Part shown: piece after piece, positions 1 through 12,828 of the stretch | How the letters are laid out: the number at the start of each line of letters is the position of its first letter | Numbering within the stretch: position 1 is the stretch's first letter | NCBI GenBank assembly: GCA_020226215.1 | Contig: CM035236.1 | Span: 62,708,268 to 62,772,267 of the forward strand | Length of the DNA: 64,000 nt | From: Sindora glabra | Lineage: Eukaryota; Streptophyta; Magnoliopsida; Fabales; Fabaceae | Direction: 5' to 3' | Notes under the pieces: generated by a model | Told to the model about the DNA's origin: nothing | What the model saw: the letters and a program-made list of their open reading frames with translations, nothing else | The model's database searches: none | Translations under genes and position numbers: made by a program

Positions 1-852
1 TGTCAAGAAGAAGGATGGAACATTATGATTGTGTATTGATTATAGGCAATTAAATAAGGTTACTATTAAGAACAAGTATCCTTCGTTAAGAATAGATGAT
101 TTGTTTAACCCTTTGCAAGGATCACAATACTTTTTGAAAATCAATTTATAGTCAAGTTATCATCAATTGAAAATTTAGAAGGATGATATTCTTAAAACAA
201 CATTTCAAAATGCTATAGTCATTATAAGTTCTTAGTTATATCATTTGGATTGATAAATGCTCTTGTAGTATTTATAGATTTGATGAATCACATTTTCAAA
301 TGTTTCCTAGATAAATTTATTGTCATATTTATTGATGATATCTTGGTATATTCTAAAAGTGAGAAAGAGTATGTGCAACATTTGAAAATCACGTTACAAA
401 CATTAAACAAGCATAATTTATAAGCAAAATTTTCAGAGTGCGAATTTCTGATGAAGAAAGTGTATTTCTTAGGTTATGTAGTATCAAAAGAAGGAATATA
501 AGTGGATCCCTAAAAAGTTAAAGCTATGCTTAGATCGTTGTGACCATCTTTGGTGATTGAAATATGCAGTTTTCTTAGGCTGGTCAAATATTATAGAAGA
601 TTTGTAAATGACTTTTAAAAATAGCTACACCATTAACTAAGCTGACTTGTAAAGAAGTTTAAGTTTGTGTGGAATAATGAATGTGAGCAAAGTTTTCAAA
701 AATTGGAGGAATGTCTAACTTTTGTTCTAGTGTTAACACTACCTAGCAATATAGAAAGGTATATAATATATTGTGATGCTTCCAAAATAAGACTAGGATA
801 CATGTTAATGCATTAAAGGAGAGTAATATCTTATGCATCTCGTTAATTGAGG
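1..852 (+). pseudogene. E0 Ty3/gypsy pol fragment: reverse transcriptase and start of RNase H
   Basis: This is the decayed reverse transcriptase of a Ty3/gypsy retrotransposon, which would copy element RNA into DNA. Conceptual translation gives recognisable blocks in order: KKDG and LNKVTIKNKYP near 10-80, the FIDDI form of the catalytic motif at 328-342, LGYVVSKEG near 470-495, the RT connection region near 540-720, and the RNase H start (CDAS near 775, ISYASR near 828-845). Many stops and several frameshifts interrupt it, so no long ORF remains. The reading stops in RNase H at about 852 and resumes at 61002 on the far side of the inserted element E1. Gag and protease would lie upstream of the window. 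Family assignment is firm; the exact right edge is uncertain by about 10 bp. Confidence 0.85.
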
Positions 853-3800
853 ATAAAAATACCTAATTAGTGCTAGCATACTAAATAGATATCTTTACAA
901 GTCTTTATATTATTCTGATATCTTATCAAAATAGTACTATTAGGGAAGCAAACATCTATTTTTAGAAAACAAGATCACGTACATTATAAGTTCTAAGGCT
1001 ATATACATACTCCAAAACTTGCTTATATGGAAATATAATTTACATAATACATATTAGATACTATAATTTCTTAATTTGGTCTATTAGAGTTCCACTCCTT
1101 AGGATCTGACTTTACAAAAAAAGTACTATTACTTGTTAAAACCTTGAGTGAAGGAACCTGATATAGAGGATATATTATAATAGAGTTAGATTCTACATCT
1201 ATTTGCTTAACTTCTATCCTACAATATAATTTTATTCTTACAAGGATAGATAAAACTTTATACCAAAATGTTATTTCAAGAGTTCCATGTTAGAAATCGT
1301 GCATCATACATGCACAACGGAATAAAAATTTTACACGATTTCCACCAAGGATCCATGCAAATTTAGAACGCCATAGATTAGGGATTAGGGTTTATACCTT
1401 TCGGCCAAAAATCTTCTGTCCACTACACAGCAAATTCGATCTGCTTCTATCTGTTTTCCAATCCAATCTGCTCTCCAAATCACGAACCGGAATAGAAACT
1501 AGAAGATCAGATCACCAGTACAGCGCTTATATGGCTGCACCTCTGTGGTATCCACACGAACCCGTGAATCACCGATGAATGTCCACTATACACACCGGTT
1601 GGAATTGATCTCCTTACACCTCGTAGTGCTAGCTACGCCTCTTCCGGGGTTTTGGTCAAGAAGAGGTGCTAGGATTTTCTATGCCTTTTTTGGGGTGTGT
1701 GAATAATGATAGTAATCTATTATTACCCAAAAAGCCTATTTAAATAGGTGCATAGAAAACCCTAACCTATTTGGGCTTTATTCCATGTACAATTATAGGC
1801 TTACTATTGGGCTTTATAATTATAACATGAATTCCTAAATATTAAGCCCAAAAAATTTAGTCCATTAATTCCAAATTCACTAGGCTCTAAGTGTGCGACC
1901 CTACAGGCTCTCATTACGTTAGCAATGACCATTAATCATATTAATGATCATAAACAATGATTGGTGTCTAGCAACACATCATTGTTACCCAAGTAATGAG
2001 AAAGTCGGTGATTTGACTAAACCTTTACACGTGATCATCACTTATGTCCTTTTGTCCTACATATCTAGATTGAGCACGAGACATGGACCGTGTCATTCCC
2101 GTATAGCCCAATCTTAAGGTTTCTTAATTCCTAAGTAAGCTGACTGAAACAAATGTAATCGACATCTCATGTCAATTCATCTGAGCATGGCCATGCATTT
2201 TCTCAGCTTTACTTAATCAAGAGGCCCATAGATGTTACTCCTGTTATATAGGAGGGACAAATCCCATCTTGATCACATAAACCCCTCCACATGATATGTG
2301 ACATATCCAATATCTACCCTTGCATTCACTTAACCATTAGTGACATAGAATAGTATCAAAATATGAAACTCACATGTAGGGAACCTTGGTGATCTCAGGT
2401 CAAAGGACCATATTAATAATGATCACTAAGAACCACTTATGACACTCATATAACGATCCATGTAGTGTTCTTAATATAGGTCGGTCCAGTATACAAGTTC
2501 TCTAACTTGTACTCATGTGTAAACTTAATATCCCATATAAGTCTTCACACATGCTAGTCTTAACATATCAAAACAACCTAATCCACAATGATATATGACT
2601 AGGGACATTTAAGAATACAATTATTCTAAGGTTATTATTATAATTGAATATATTACGCAGATAATATATATAAATATAATAATTGGAATTGCCATTAAAA
2701 TAACATGATTCAAAATTATAATCACCAATATGATTGGTTTTAGGGCATATACACTAACATTCCATAGGGGGTTGGGAAGGTTCCTCAGTAAGTATCAATC
2801 TATACTCACAAATCCATGCTTGATACTTGTAAAATTCAGTTTAATAGAAAGATAAGTATAAAACATACTTAGTGAATCGCCACTCAACATTCTACTTTAA
2901 GGATCTTTTGTTAAGGAAAATTAGTCTTTTATTCAAATCTAACCACCACATTGTGTTTTATAGAAAATTTTTCTATATATATATGTATCTATTATTCATT
3001 CATATTTTTATAAAAGTGACAATAGTAGGTATAGAAGTTTTGCCTTATATCTTCTATCCAACCTTAGCTCTCCTCATTGTAGGCTAAAAGTCACTAACCT
3101 TTTCCTTCTACTACTAATCACTCCTCTCCTTCTGTACAAAGGATATTATATTTCCCCCTTCAATTTATAATAATTAGTAATGGGATGTTAAAACATTAAC
3201 GATTTAATATATTCCAATAGATATAATAAAATACCAATCATACTATAAGTGCTTTATGCATTACGTAAATGTATTACATAAATTGAAACTCCTTTCTTTA
3301 ACAATTCTTAAAGCATCTTAATTGTATTTGTAGGTATGTCATAATTGGAGCATTTTAATGCTCTCAAATCAATCTAAAATTTTATCATAATTTAGTCTAG
3401 CCCTTATAACATATTATTACATAAGATAAAATAATAAAATTATACAAAATACCTCCATGGATACTATTTATGCAGAACCTAAAGAAGGAATTCAAAAATA
3501 GGATAGCATAGGGACATATGTAATGAAACCTCCTTTTTATTTATAAAATAGAAACTAATTGTTACCAAATTTTGCCAAAAAATCCCAAACACATTATATG
3601 AAAGATAAATTTAGTGTTGTACAAATAATTTCATGGGTTTGTTGGTGTATCAAAAGTAAGAACTCAGATTAACCATTTTCGAACTGCATTAGAGCTGTCA
3701 AGATGAAACTACTATTTGGATAACCAATTCAACTCCAATTATCACCAAATTTTTACAAAAGCTTGATAACATCACATATATCATATCCTAATAGTTTCAT

Positions 3801-5215
3801 AGTTTTTCATATTCATTTGATAGGTTAAAAAATTGGAAACTCTAGATAACACAAATAGGGTTCTGAAAATGTTAATTTTTGAGTGCTTTATCCAAAGCTT
3901 GACCTTTCATACTTCTAAAAATTTCCAAAAATTATCAAATTCATATATAATTTTCCTATCATTAAATATGATCTTAAAATACTAGAAATTTTTATTTTTA
4001 AAATTTTCTAAACTCCATTTGCATTAGGTATTCAAAACCCTTAATTTAGTACTAAAATGGAAAAACTATTTTCATTTCCACCGTGCCTATCTCCATTTTT
4101 TTTCTAAATAATATTAATGATTTCTTATTATATAATTCTTAACATTAATATACCAACAACATAGCATTATAATATCAATTAAATGACTTCAAAAATAGAA
4201 TCATGCATCAACATGTTATAAGTAAAATGTAGAGAAGAATAAATCCATAACATTATCAACTATTCTTTTGAGATGATCCTAAAAATGGGTAGATTTACCA
4301 CTCATCTTTTGATTGTTATTAAAGACTTGAATTCACTTATTTTCTCTATTTCTTTCATGGCTTGGAGGTGGCAAAAAGGGAGCAAAATTTTCTTGTTTCC
4401 CTAGTTGGCCTAATAATATATATAAAGCCATAATTTTTTTTTCAAATTATTATAATTATTATATGTTGATTTTTTTAGAAAATTCTTGATCATTTGTTGG
4501 CCATTTTATATGTCCAAATGGCTTTCTTCATTCAACAAATTATTACCTTATTCATCAATAAAAATAATCTATCAAAAGAGATAAAAAGGATTTATCACAA
4601 ATTAGTCCCTAGTTTTGTCTGCTTTTCACTTAGGTCCTTAGCTTCTTTTAGAAGTTTGAATCCATGTTTTTGGACCTAAAAATCATATTTGGGCCTCCAA
4701 TAATTGAGTCAAATCACTCAATAATAATAAAAATTAACCTTTTAAAAAGATAAAAAAGTATATTACAAATTAACCCAGATTTTTCATTTTCTTGCATTTT
4801 TACCATTAAACTTTTAGATATTTTTAGGCCATTAATTTTAAGCTTCCTTATACATTTTGGGCCTAAAAAATGATTTAATTTTGTCTAAGGGTTTTTATAT
4901 TAATTTGGTAAGTTTTCAACTTAAATTCTCACTTTTTATTTTATCCAAGTTCTAAAATTGTAGCAAATTCCTATGCAAATTTTCCTAAACTTATTATTAA
5001 GTTTTTTAATTGAATTTTTATCTATTTTAATACCTAATATAGTTCCCATAAAAATTCTAGTTAGGCTTAAATAAAAAATACTCTTATGAACCTTTCAAAT
5101 TTCATCCAAATTTTCTTACCGAGTTTTTCTAATTTGGGTGTTTCCAATAGAATACCTATTTGGATTTTCTAATTTACTTAGGATATTTTTTAAAAGAATC
5201 CCATGGGATATTACA
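853..5215 (-). repeat. E1 3' LTR (interrupted by solo LTR S0)
   Basis: The stretch aligns with 17800-19543, 53400-54103 and 60065-61001, which together form the other E1 LTR. Examples are the shared block around 2810-2900 versus 18300-18410 and the shared tail block 4290-4420 versus 60080-60200. The inner end is GGATATTACA at 5206-5215, next to a decayed polypurine tract. The outer end is incomplete: compared with the related LTR at 43004, about 35 bp including the TGTCACAACC terminus are missing. It carries S0 at 1288-2759. The only ORFs are short and chance-like (for example 2872-3087 and 4494-4679), and I see no gene. Confidence 0.8.
1288..2759 (-). mobile_element. S0: solo LTR, probably Ty1/copia
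   Basis: The 1472 bp unit begins TGTTAG and ends CTAACA, a perfect 6-bp inverted terminus. It is flanked by an exact 5-bp duplication TTCCA (1283-1287 and 2760-2764). The E1 LTR sequence continues without loss on both sides; the empty-site version is visible near 18262-18280. There are no internal coding domains, so this is a solo LTR left by recombination. The orientation is inferred: read on the minus strand its start (TGTTAGTGTATATGCCC) resembles starts I associate with plant copia LTRs. The copia assignment is therefore tentative, while the insertion boundaries are firm. Confidence 0.8.
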
Positions 5216-5234
5216 AATTCTTTCCCTTAAAGAA
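5216..5234 (-). other. E1 polypurine tract (decayed)
   Basis: Immediately inside the 3' LTR, the minus strand reads a purine-rich run (about TTTAAGGGAAAGAATT). This is the expected position of the plus-strand primer of reverse transcription. Compared with the clean tract of G2 (45687-45703) it has lost most of its G run. Confidence 0.6.
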
Positions 5235-5239
5235 AATTC

Positions 5240-6560
5240 ATCCTTAAATTTTTAAGAAATTACTCAATAATGTAGAAAATTGTTAACTAACTATGTATTG
5301 GTTTGGATAGAGAATTTACTGAATAAATTTGGCTACTTTTCTTTCATGCTCTCTTTAATTTCCATGTTACTTCTTAAGTTCCATGTTTCTTACATATCAC
5401 TTTTACCATGGGAACTCCCTTAGATTGTAACTTCTTTATTTACCGGTTAACAATTTGAATAGGTCGTTCCTCATATGCTAGTTTGCGATCTTGTTTTATT
5501 GATATTTCTTTTAACAAGTGGGATTCATTCAGAATATATTTCTTAACATGGATACATGAAAAATTAGATGTATCACTTTCATGTTCTATGGTAGTTAAAG
5601 TTGATAAGCACCCACATATTTGGGTACCAATCCCATTTTACCAAATCTCATTATTCCTTTCATATATGCAATTTTCAAAAATACTTGATACCTTTTTGAA
5701 ATTCTAATGCTCTTTATCTATTATTTATATACAATTTATGTTAACTTTAGGCCACTTGTAATCATTCTTTAATTATTTAAACTTTATTGATAACATTTTC
5801 TACAAGGTCGAGACCGATCATTTTTTAGTTCAAACTATCTGATGGGTGACTTGCACTTCTTAACATATAGCACCTTAAATGGACCTATTCGAATACTAGT
5901 ATGGTAGCTGTTATTATAAGTGAATTCCATTAATGGCAGATATTTATCCTAGCTTTCTTCAAATTTAATTACAAAATTTCTAAGCATATCTTCCAGTGTT
6001 TGAATTTTTCTTTCTAATTATCCATTAGTTTGAAGATGAAATGCCATAATAAATTGCAATTGAGTTCCTAGTGTTTCTTAGAATGATTCCTAAAATTTTA
6101 ATCCTTGATCCAAGATAATTATAAGTGGTACACCATGCAATGGAATAATCTTATCCATGTAAAGTTGTGCATACTACAATGCAATGTATGTTATCTTTGC
6201 CAATATGAAGTGTGCAAATTTTATCAAATGATCCATGATCAACTAAATGGAATCATATCCTTTGTTAGTTCGCAACAATCCAATTATGAGATATATTGTA
6301 ACACTTTTCCACTTCTATTTAGGAATATAAATATTTTGATGAAGGCTTGTCGATTATTGATGCTTTGCTTTCACTTATTGATAGGTCAAACATCTGATTA
6401 GATAGTCTTGTATAGACTTCTTCATCCTATGCCACTAATATAGATTTTTCAAATCTTGATACATTTTCATAACATCAGGATGCATTGTATAAGATATTTT
6501 ATGAGCTTTTCTTAACACTTCTTATCTCAGAGCTGTAAGCACCCATAATAAATTCTTGTT
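5240..6560 (-). pseudogene. E1 integrase and chromodomain-like C-terminus
   Basis: This is a gypsy integrase remnant, which would insert element cDNA into the genome. On the minus strand the order is: zinc-binding part near 6560-6440 (SYTMHP and MYQDLK blocks), catalytic core through about 6340-5850 (blocks like PLHGVP, QTLEDMLR, LPLMEF, NNSYH), then the C-terminal HVSMLR block and REFPW region near 5560-5400. The C-terminal blocks match those of Del/Tekay chromoviruses, which carry a chromodomain-like tail. Many stops are present and it cannot be functional. Alignment with G2 suggests no large deletion inside the integrase itself, unlike E0. The plus-strand ORFs at 5483-5707 and 6105-6401 are antisense shadows. 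Confidence 0.75.
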
Positions 6561-7525
6561 CTTTATTATTAAATTAATACATATCTTAATCCCATTCTAA
6601 ATGCATCATAATATATCTTATAGCTATCTGTACTATTGGGTAATGCTAACATTGTAGCAAAAGTGAAGTATTCTTTTAATTTTTGGAAACTTCTTTTATA
6701 ATCATCATTCCACACAAATTTTACTCATTTATGAGTCAATTGAGTCAAAAGTGTGGCTATTTTTGAAAAATCTTTTATAAATCTCCTATAGAATCTAGCC
6801 AAACCTAAAAACTATGTATTTTTGTCACCACAGAAGGTTGTGACCATTTAAGTATAGCCTAAAACTTTCAAAGATCTACTTGTATCCCTTTTGATGACAC
6901 TATATGCCCTAGAAAATGCACCTTTTGCATCCAAAATTCATATTTTGAAAATTTAGCATATAACTTATGCTCCCATGGTATTTGCAAGGTGATTCTTAAG
7001 TGTTAGGCATGCTCTTATTAATTCTTGGAATATACTAAAATATCATCAATAAACACGATAATAAATTTATCTAGGAAAGGTTTCATCAGATCCATAAGGG
7101 CTATAGAGGCATTAGTTAACCTAAATGACATGACCAAGAACTTGTAATGACCATATCGAGTTTAGAATGTTATCTTTAGAATATCTTCCTTCTGGATCTT
7201 CAGTTGATGGTATCCAAATTGCATGTTAATCTTTGAGAAATATTGAGAATCTTATAATTGATTAAATAAATCACCTATTCTTAGCAAGAGATATTTGTTT
7301 TTAATATTAACTTTATTATTGCTAATAATTAATACATAATCACAATGATCCATCCTTATTTTTTACAAATAACATCGATATTCCTTATGGTGACATACTA
7401 GGTTGTATAAAACATGTATCTTATAAATCTTGCAATTACTCCTTCAATTCTTTTGATTCCACTTGTGCCCTTTTATAAGGAGTAATAGATATTAGGTCTA
7501 TTCTAGGGATGGTTTCAATTGTGAA
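6561..7525 (-). pseudogene. E1 reverse transcriptase with RNase H largely deleted
   Basis: The minus-strand translation gives the RT palm motif FIDD at 7041-7053, flanked by the FLDKFI block (about 7054-7070) and the block where RT meets the LTH and FVWN sequences (about 6700-6770). RNase H begins with an IYYDA-like block near 6610. The alignment to G2 then jumps directly to the integrase N-terminus, so most of RNase H (over 100 codons in G2) is gone. Stops and frameshifts are frequent. The domain assignment rests on block-by-block similarity with the better preserved G2 copy. Confidence 0.75.
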
Positions 7526-8170
7526 TTATATTTCTTGATCTAGTGGCAACCTAGTTAAAATATTTGGGAAGACATTAGGAAATTCTTTTATTATAGGAAC
7601 ATAATCCACTATCACTTTTTCTTTTTCAGCTTCCTTTATTGAAGCTATCCACATGATACATCCTTTATTCACTAACATTTTAACCTTAAAGTAGGCATTC
7701 TTACCTTTTTTCACCTTAAAGGATTTGGACTTCGTCTTCTTCCAATTAGTACATGACAATTTTAGAATAATAATCTATACAAGCATGACACTTTGATAAT
7801 TGATCCATCCTTGAGATTATATTATAATCCATCATTTCCAATACAATCAAATTGAACAAAGTTGGATGATTATTTATTTGGATTACATAGTTATTAACAT
7901 TGTAGGTTGTTAGCATCATTTCACTTAATTGTGTATTCACCACTAAAGGTTCATTTAATGCCTTTAACAGTTTTAAAAGTGTCACTACTAAATTTTTAGA
8001 TATAAAAAAATGGGTAGTGCCAAGATCAAATAACACTTTTATAAGAAAGGTTTCAACTAATATCCTACTTGTCACTATTGCATTGAAGGCCTAGGCTTCC
8101 TGGCTTGTCATGGCATATACCTGAGCCTGTGTCCCTACTAGTTCTTCTCTGGTGTTCTTTTTCCTTGATG
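7526..8170 (-). pseudogene. E1 retropepsin (protease) region
   Basis: Two adjoining open stretches (8075-7746 and 7759-7526) encode the gypsy aspartic protease and the linker to RT. The active-site block reads LFDLGTTHFF, matching the D-[SP]-G-[AT]-T-H pattern, so the catalytic Asp is retained here. The later YNIISRMD block corresponds to the YDVILGMDWL region. The two stretches are in different frames and overlap by 14 bp, so a frameshift separates them. It is the longest surviving reading of E1 but is not an independent gene. Confidence 0.75.
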
Positions 8171-8690
8171 TTACTGATTATTTTGTTAGAGTTGCATTTT
8201 AAATAGGGCATGTGCTAGGAGTCATGATACTACTACATTGTTGTGTTGTTGAGCATTCAAATGCATGATACCCTAGCTATCCATACCTAAAACAAGATCC
8301 ACACTATCCAAATTGACTAAGGTTGCATTGTAGGCACTGAATGAGTCTGTTGAGTGGCGGAAGAAATGGGTAAGCTAGATTGGGGATATCAAAACCATTT
8401 TTAGATATGTTATCAGATACTCTCCTTGAAAGTCTTTTTCAATTAGCTCTATTCCTACTAGTCTACTCATTCCTAGCTAACACAATCTAAATGGTTGACT
8501 TTTTTTTAATGTCTTTACTACTTCCTCCTTGAAATTTTTACTTCCTCTTTCCTTCCAAGCTCACTTCTTGGTTTTTTCTAACTTTAGCACATATCTTTGC
8601 TTTGACTACTTGATCCAAGGCTTATTTATACATCGTATTATTAAAAATGTCTACTTGATCATAGAAGTAATCTCGAAGACCATGCATAAA
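8171..8690 (-). pseudogene. E1 gag C-terminal part with lost zinc knuckle
   Basis: The minus strand around 8215-8275 aligns with the CCHC zinc knuckle of G2 (49290-49331). Here the second Cys is Tyr and a stop falls inside the motif, so nucleic-acid binding would be lost. Sequence at 8600-8690 matches the G2 gag segment at about 49610-49690 and stops exactly at the target-site duplication ATAAA (8686-8690) of solo LTR S1. The gag reading resumes at 16886. Confidence 0.7.
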
Positions 8691-10830
8691 TGTAACAACT
8701 GAAAATAGGATAAGAAATATCAAGAAAAAAAGAAATTACCTAAGAATAGATTTAGAAAAATTTACTTTGGAATTTGCTAAATTTTAAAAATTCGGTAAAC
8801 TAAAAAGGTGAGAAAATAAGTTGAAAATATAGAAAATTAATTTTAAAATTTTATAGTTAGCCTAAATTAATTTTTGTAGCTTAAAAATGGTTGTAGAAGA
8901 TCAAAATTGAAGTTCCAAAAAAATTTAGAATTCTAGGGAAAAAATATAAGAAAGTGAAAGATTTAAGGTCAAATTGTAATAAATTCTTTTTATATTTTTA
9001 AGTGGTTTAATATTTATTTGTATTGGGCTAATTTAACCTAATTTTTGGAGGCCTAAATCTAATTTTTGAGGCCCAAAAACATTAACCCAAGATTCTAAAG
9101 GAAGCTAAGGACTTAAGTGAGAAAAAAAATAAATTTTAGGGTTATTTTATAATAAATCCTATTTACCTAATTTATGTAGATTAATTTTATAGTTATAGGG
9201 GTAATTATTTTTTGAATCCCTAGCCTTTTTAAAAGTGAAAGCCAGCCCCTCCAAGTGTCTGAAGATTTTTTATTTTAAAATTTAAGATAAATTAACAAAT
9301 AAATAAAAAAATTTTTATGTTTAGGGTTTTTGGATATATATATTATTGGCTGGCCAATTTTGAAGCAAAATTTTGCTTCTTTAGCCAAAAAACCATGGTG
9401 GAAGAAGGCAAGAAAACCAGCCTTCCTAAGGAAAATAATTACACAATTTACTCTTTAAACTAGTAAGGTAATTAAAGTGTTTTATTCAAATTTCTTTCAT
9501 AATTTGTACTCATTCTTCTTCCTAAATATCTAAAATTTAATTTATTGCTATGAAGCTTCTTCTAACTATTTTCAAAGAATATCTTAGGAGTTTAGAAGGA
9601 AAAATATTAAAGTGAGTGATTATTCCCACTACTTTTAGGATCATGTCAAGATATGAGCTGTAATGTTACTAATTTATGATCCCTTCTACTTATCTTGTTA
9701 TAAGTTATGACATGTTGTTGTTTTAAGACCTTTATTATGACCTTCAAATGGTATATTATTGGGAAATTAATGTTGGAAATGTTGGGAGGAGAAATCATTA
9801 AGATTGTGTAGAAAGGTTGAAGGTAGAAATTGCATTTGTGCAATCAACTTTTCCATGCTATACTAATATGGGTCTTGTTACTTCTTGCAATTTGGATTTA
9901 GAAAATTTTTAAAATATTAAATTTCTTAACATTCCAAAGTTTTATTTAGTGTTATAATGAATAGGGAAGAGTTAGGAAAATTTTTGGAGATTTTAGAAAG
10001 CATGAAAAAACTAAATTGTAAGTGAGTTACTCAAGGAGTTCATTTCAGAATCTTATGCTAGTTGGTCATGGGTTTAATTTTTATGGTATCAAATGACTAA
10101 TAAAACTTATGAAAATTTTTTTAATTACCCCATTCAGATGTTAGGAGACTCACGGCAAAGTTTGGTGGTAATTGAAGTTTATTTGGATATCCAATAAAAT
10201 TTTCTATTTTAAGTGCTTCAATGTTATCTTGGTTTTGGCCTTATCTAATTGGTCTCGGGTTTCCTCTTATTTGACCTATCAAAAGAATAAGAAAACTTGT
10301 GAGACTTTGGGAATATGATATTAGAATGTTATTAAGTTTGTGTTAAAATTTTGTGGCAATTGGAGGTGACTTGGTTGCCTAAATGGTAGTATTATTTGGA
10401 TTGCTCTGATGTAGTTTAAAATTTTGTAAGCTTGAGTTCTTATTTTTAATTCACTGGTGAACTCATAAAATTAGTTGTACAAAACTTGATTTATTTTTTT
10501 AGGATGTTAAAAAATTTTGTGACAAATTTTGGTAATAAATAGCTTCCATTTGATTGATGAAAAGAGGGATTGGATTGCTAATATTGTTATGCTATCTTGT
10601 TTTACATTTCTAATGGGTTCTGGTTACTCAATCCCCCATAAAGATATTTGTGCCATTTAATTATTGTAATTTATGCAATATCATGTTAGGAACATAAAAA
10701 GAGAGTTCCAAACCATAACACTTATATAAACTTCCTTGAAATACTTGAGAACCATTAAGGAAGTATTAAGATTTCCTATGACATATTGAGATATTACATA
10801 AAACACTTATGGAATGGTTGGTATTGATAC

Positions 10831-10957
10831 TGTTAATTAAGAGAGATTTGTATTGCCATATGCTCAACTGAGTTAGGCAGTCACTATATATATATATATA
10901 TTATAATACAGGGTACATATAGCAGAATATAATAGATGTGGAACCTATCTACTAACA
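10831..10957 (-). repeat. C1 3' LTR
   Basis: The 127 bp begin TGTTAATTAAG and end TCTACTAACA, and contain a (TA)n run near 10885-10901. It is the same length as the other copy at 15826-15952 and differs from it by three transitions by my reading. Confidence 0.93.
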
Positions 10958-10969
10958 CTCCCCCTCAAG
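10958..10969 (-). other. C1 polypurine tract
   Basis: The minus strand reads TTGAGGGGGAG directly before the 3' LTR, the expected plus-strand primer site of reverse transcription. Confidence 0.85.
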
Positions 10970-10989
10970 CTGGGCTATAGATGTTAATC

Positions 10990-12664
10990 ATACCCAGCTT
11001 GTTACAAATTTCATCAATCCGTTTTCTCGGAAGAGTTTTAGTAAATAAATCAGCTAATTGTTCTTTTGTTCTAATATGTCTAAGACTGATAATTCCTTCT
11101 TATAACTTCTGTCGAACAAAATGACAGTCAACCTCTACATGCTTAGTTCGTTCATGAAAAATTGGATTTGAGGCAATGTGAGTAGCAGCTCGATTGTCAC
11201 ACCATAATTGCATAATCCCATGAGTCTTAATGCCAAGTTGTTAAAGAAGGTAATTAACCCATACAAGTTCAGATGTAGCATGAGCTATAGCTGGTATTCA
11301 GATTTTGCACTAGAGCGAGATACAACTACTTGCTTCTTACATTTTCATGACACAAGATTTCCTCCAACAAACACACAATACCTAGAAGTTGATCTCCGAT
11401 CTATAGGACATCCAGCCTAGTCTGCATCAGAAAAAGCCTCCACTCTGTAATGAACATGATTTTTATATAAGACTCCTCGACCAGGTGTCTTCTTCAAGTA
11501 CTTCAGAATGTGTGTAAGAGCATCCCAGTGGGAAGTCCTTGAAGAGTTTATAAACTGACTAACCACACTTATTGGAAAGGCAATATCAGGCCTAGTTATA
11601 GTAAGATAGTTTAATTTTGCCACCAATCTCCTGTACCGTTCAGGATTTTCAAGTAACTCCCCATCTTCTGGATTAAGCTTAATATTTGTAATCATAGGGT
11701 TTTCACATGGTTTAGCTCCAATCATTCCTGTTTCATTCAAGAGATCAAGCACATATTTCCTTTTAGATAAGAAGATCCCTTTTCGCCCTCGAACAATTTC
11801 AATGCCTAAAAAATACCGAAGCGCTCCCAAGTCCTTAGTCTGGAAGTTAGCCTGAAGAAAGGCTTTCAATTGTGAGATCCCTATCTTATCACTCCCTGTG
11901 ATCACAATATCATCAACATATACAATTAGAAGAATACATCCTGAATTAGACTGCCTATAAAACACAGAGTGGTCATGATCACATTTCTTCATTCCGAATT
12001 CTGTCACTACTTCACTGAATCTTCCAAACCAAGCTCGAGGAGATTGTTTCAACCCATATAATGATTTTTTTAAATGTAATACCTTGCCACACTAACCCTG
12101 AGCAATAAACCCAGGTGGTTGCTCCATGTACACTTCCTCATTCAAATCTCCATATAAAAAGGTATTTTTAACATCCAATCGGTGAAGAGACCAATTATGA
12201 GTAGCAGCAAGAGAGATGAGTAAACGAACAGAGGTAATCTTGGCCATAGGTGAAAAAGTCTCTGAATAATCAACACTATAGGTCTGAGCATATCCTTTAG
12301 CGACTAGATGCGCTTTTAAATGAGCAATAGAACCATCCAGAGTCACTTTGATTGTAAATATCCATTTGCAACTAATGGATTGTTTACCATCAAGTAAAGG
12401 CACAAGATCTCATGTCTAATTAGCTTCAAGAGCTGTCATTTCTTCCTCCATAATAACACGCCACCCATTATGAGAAAGAGCTTCAAAATAGGACTTGGGA
12501 ATAGTAATAAAATCTAAAGAAGCAATGAAGGCTCGAGAAGAAGTAGGTAAAGAAGAATAAGATACATAGGTGGAGATGGAATAAGGGTGGTGAGGGTTAC
12601 CTTTCTGAGTGCAAGTACGGGTACCTTTTCGGTGAGCAATAGGAAGATCCAAATCAGAAGACAC
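10990..12664 (-). pseudogene. C1 reverse transcriptase and RNase H
   Basis: This is the copia RT (RVT_2 type) followed by RNase H. Open stretches 12664-12416, 12403-12092 and 12052-11417 share one frame. Landmarks are WRVIMEEEMTAL near 12460, KWIF near 12360, AKGYAQ near 12290, FSPMAK near 12245, the LDVKN block near 12170, the LYGLKQSPRAW block near 12030-12060, and the catalytic YVDD at 11909-11920. The RNase H part starts after SDAD near 11420 and decays towards 11000. The premature stops at about 12411-12416, 12093 and 11420 fit CAG or TGG codons changed to TAG or TGA. The size and order are typical of plant copia elements. Confidence 0.9.
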
Positions 12665-12828
12665 AGAAGAGGATCTGATGAGGAAGAAGCCGGTAGAGGA
12701 GATGAAGCTGACTGACCATAGGAGAGCGAGTCTGGATTAGATGGTTGTTGCATGACCGGTGGAGGAGCTGCTGGTGGTACTTACACTCTATGAGAATAAA
12801 CAAACTGAATAGGAGGCTGAACCAAATT

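Noticed and set aside
1..5215. RT at 1-852 and the adjacent LTR as one element with a 3' LTR
   Set aside because: The LTR is in the wrong orientation for the plus-strand RT, no polypurine tract lies between them, and the RT element continues at 61002 with its own 3' LTR at 62572.
6105..6401. Plus-strand 98-codon ORF
   Set aside because: It is antisense to the E1 integrase core, which aligns block by block with G2.
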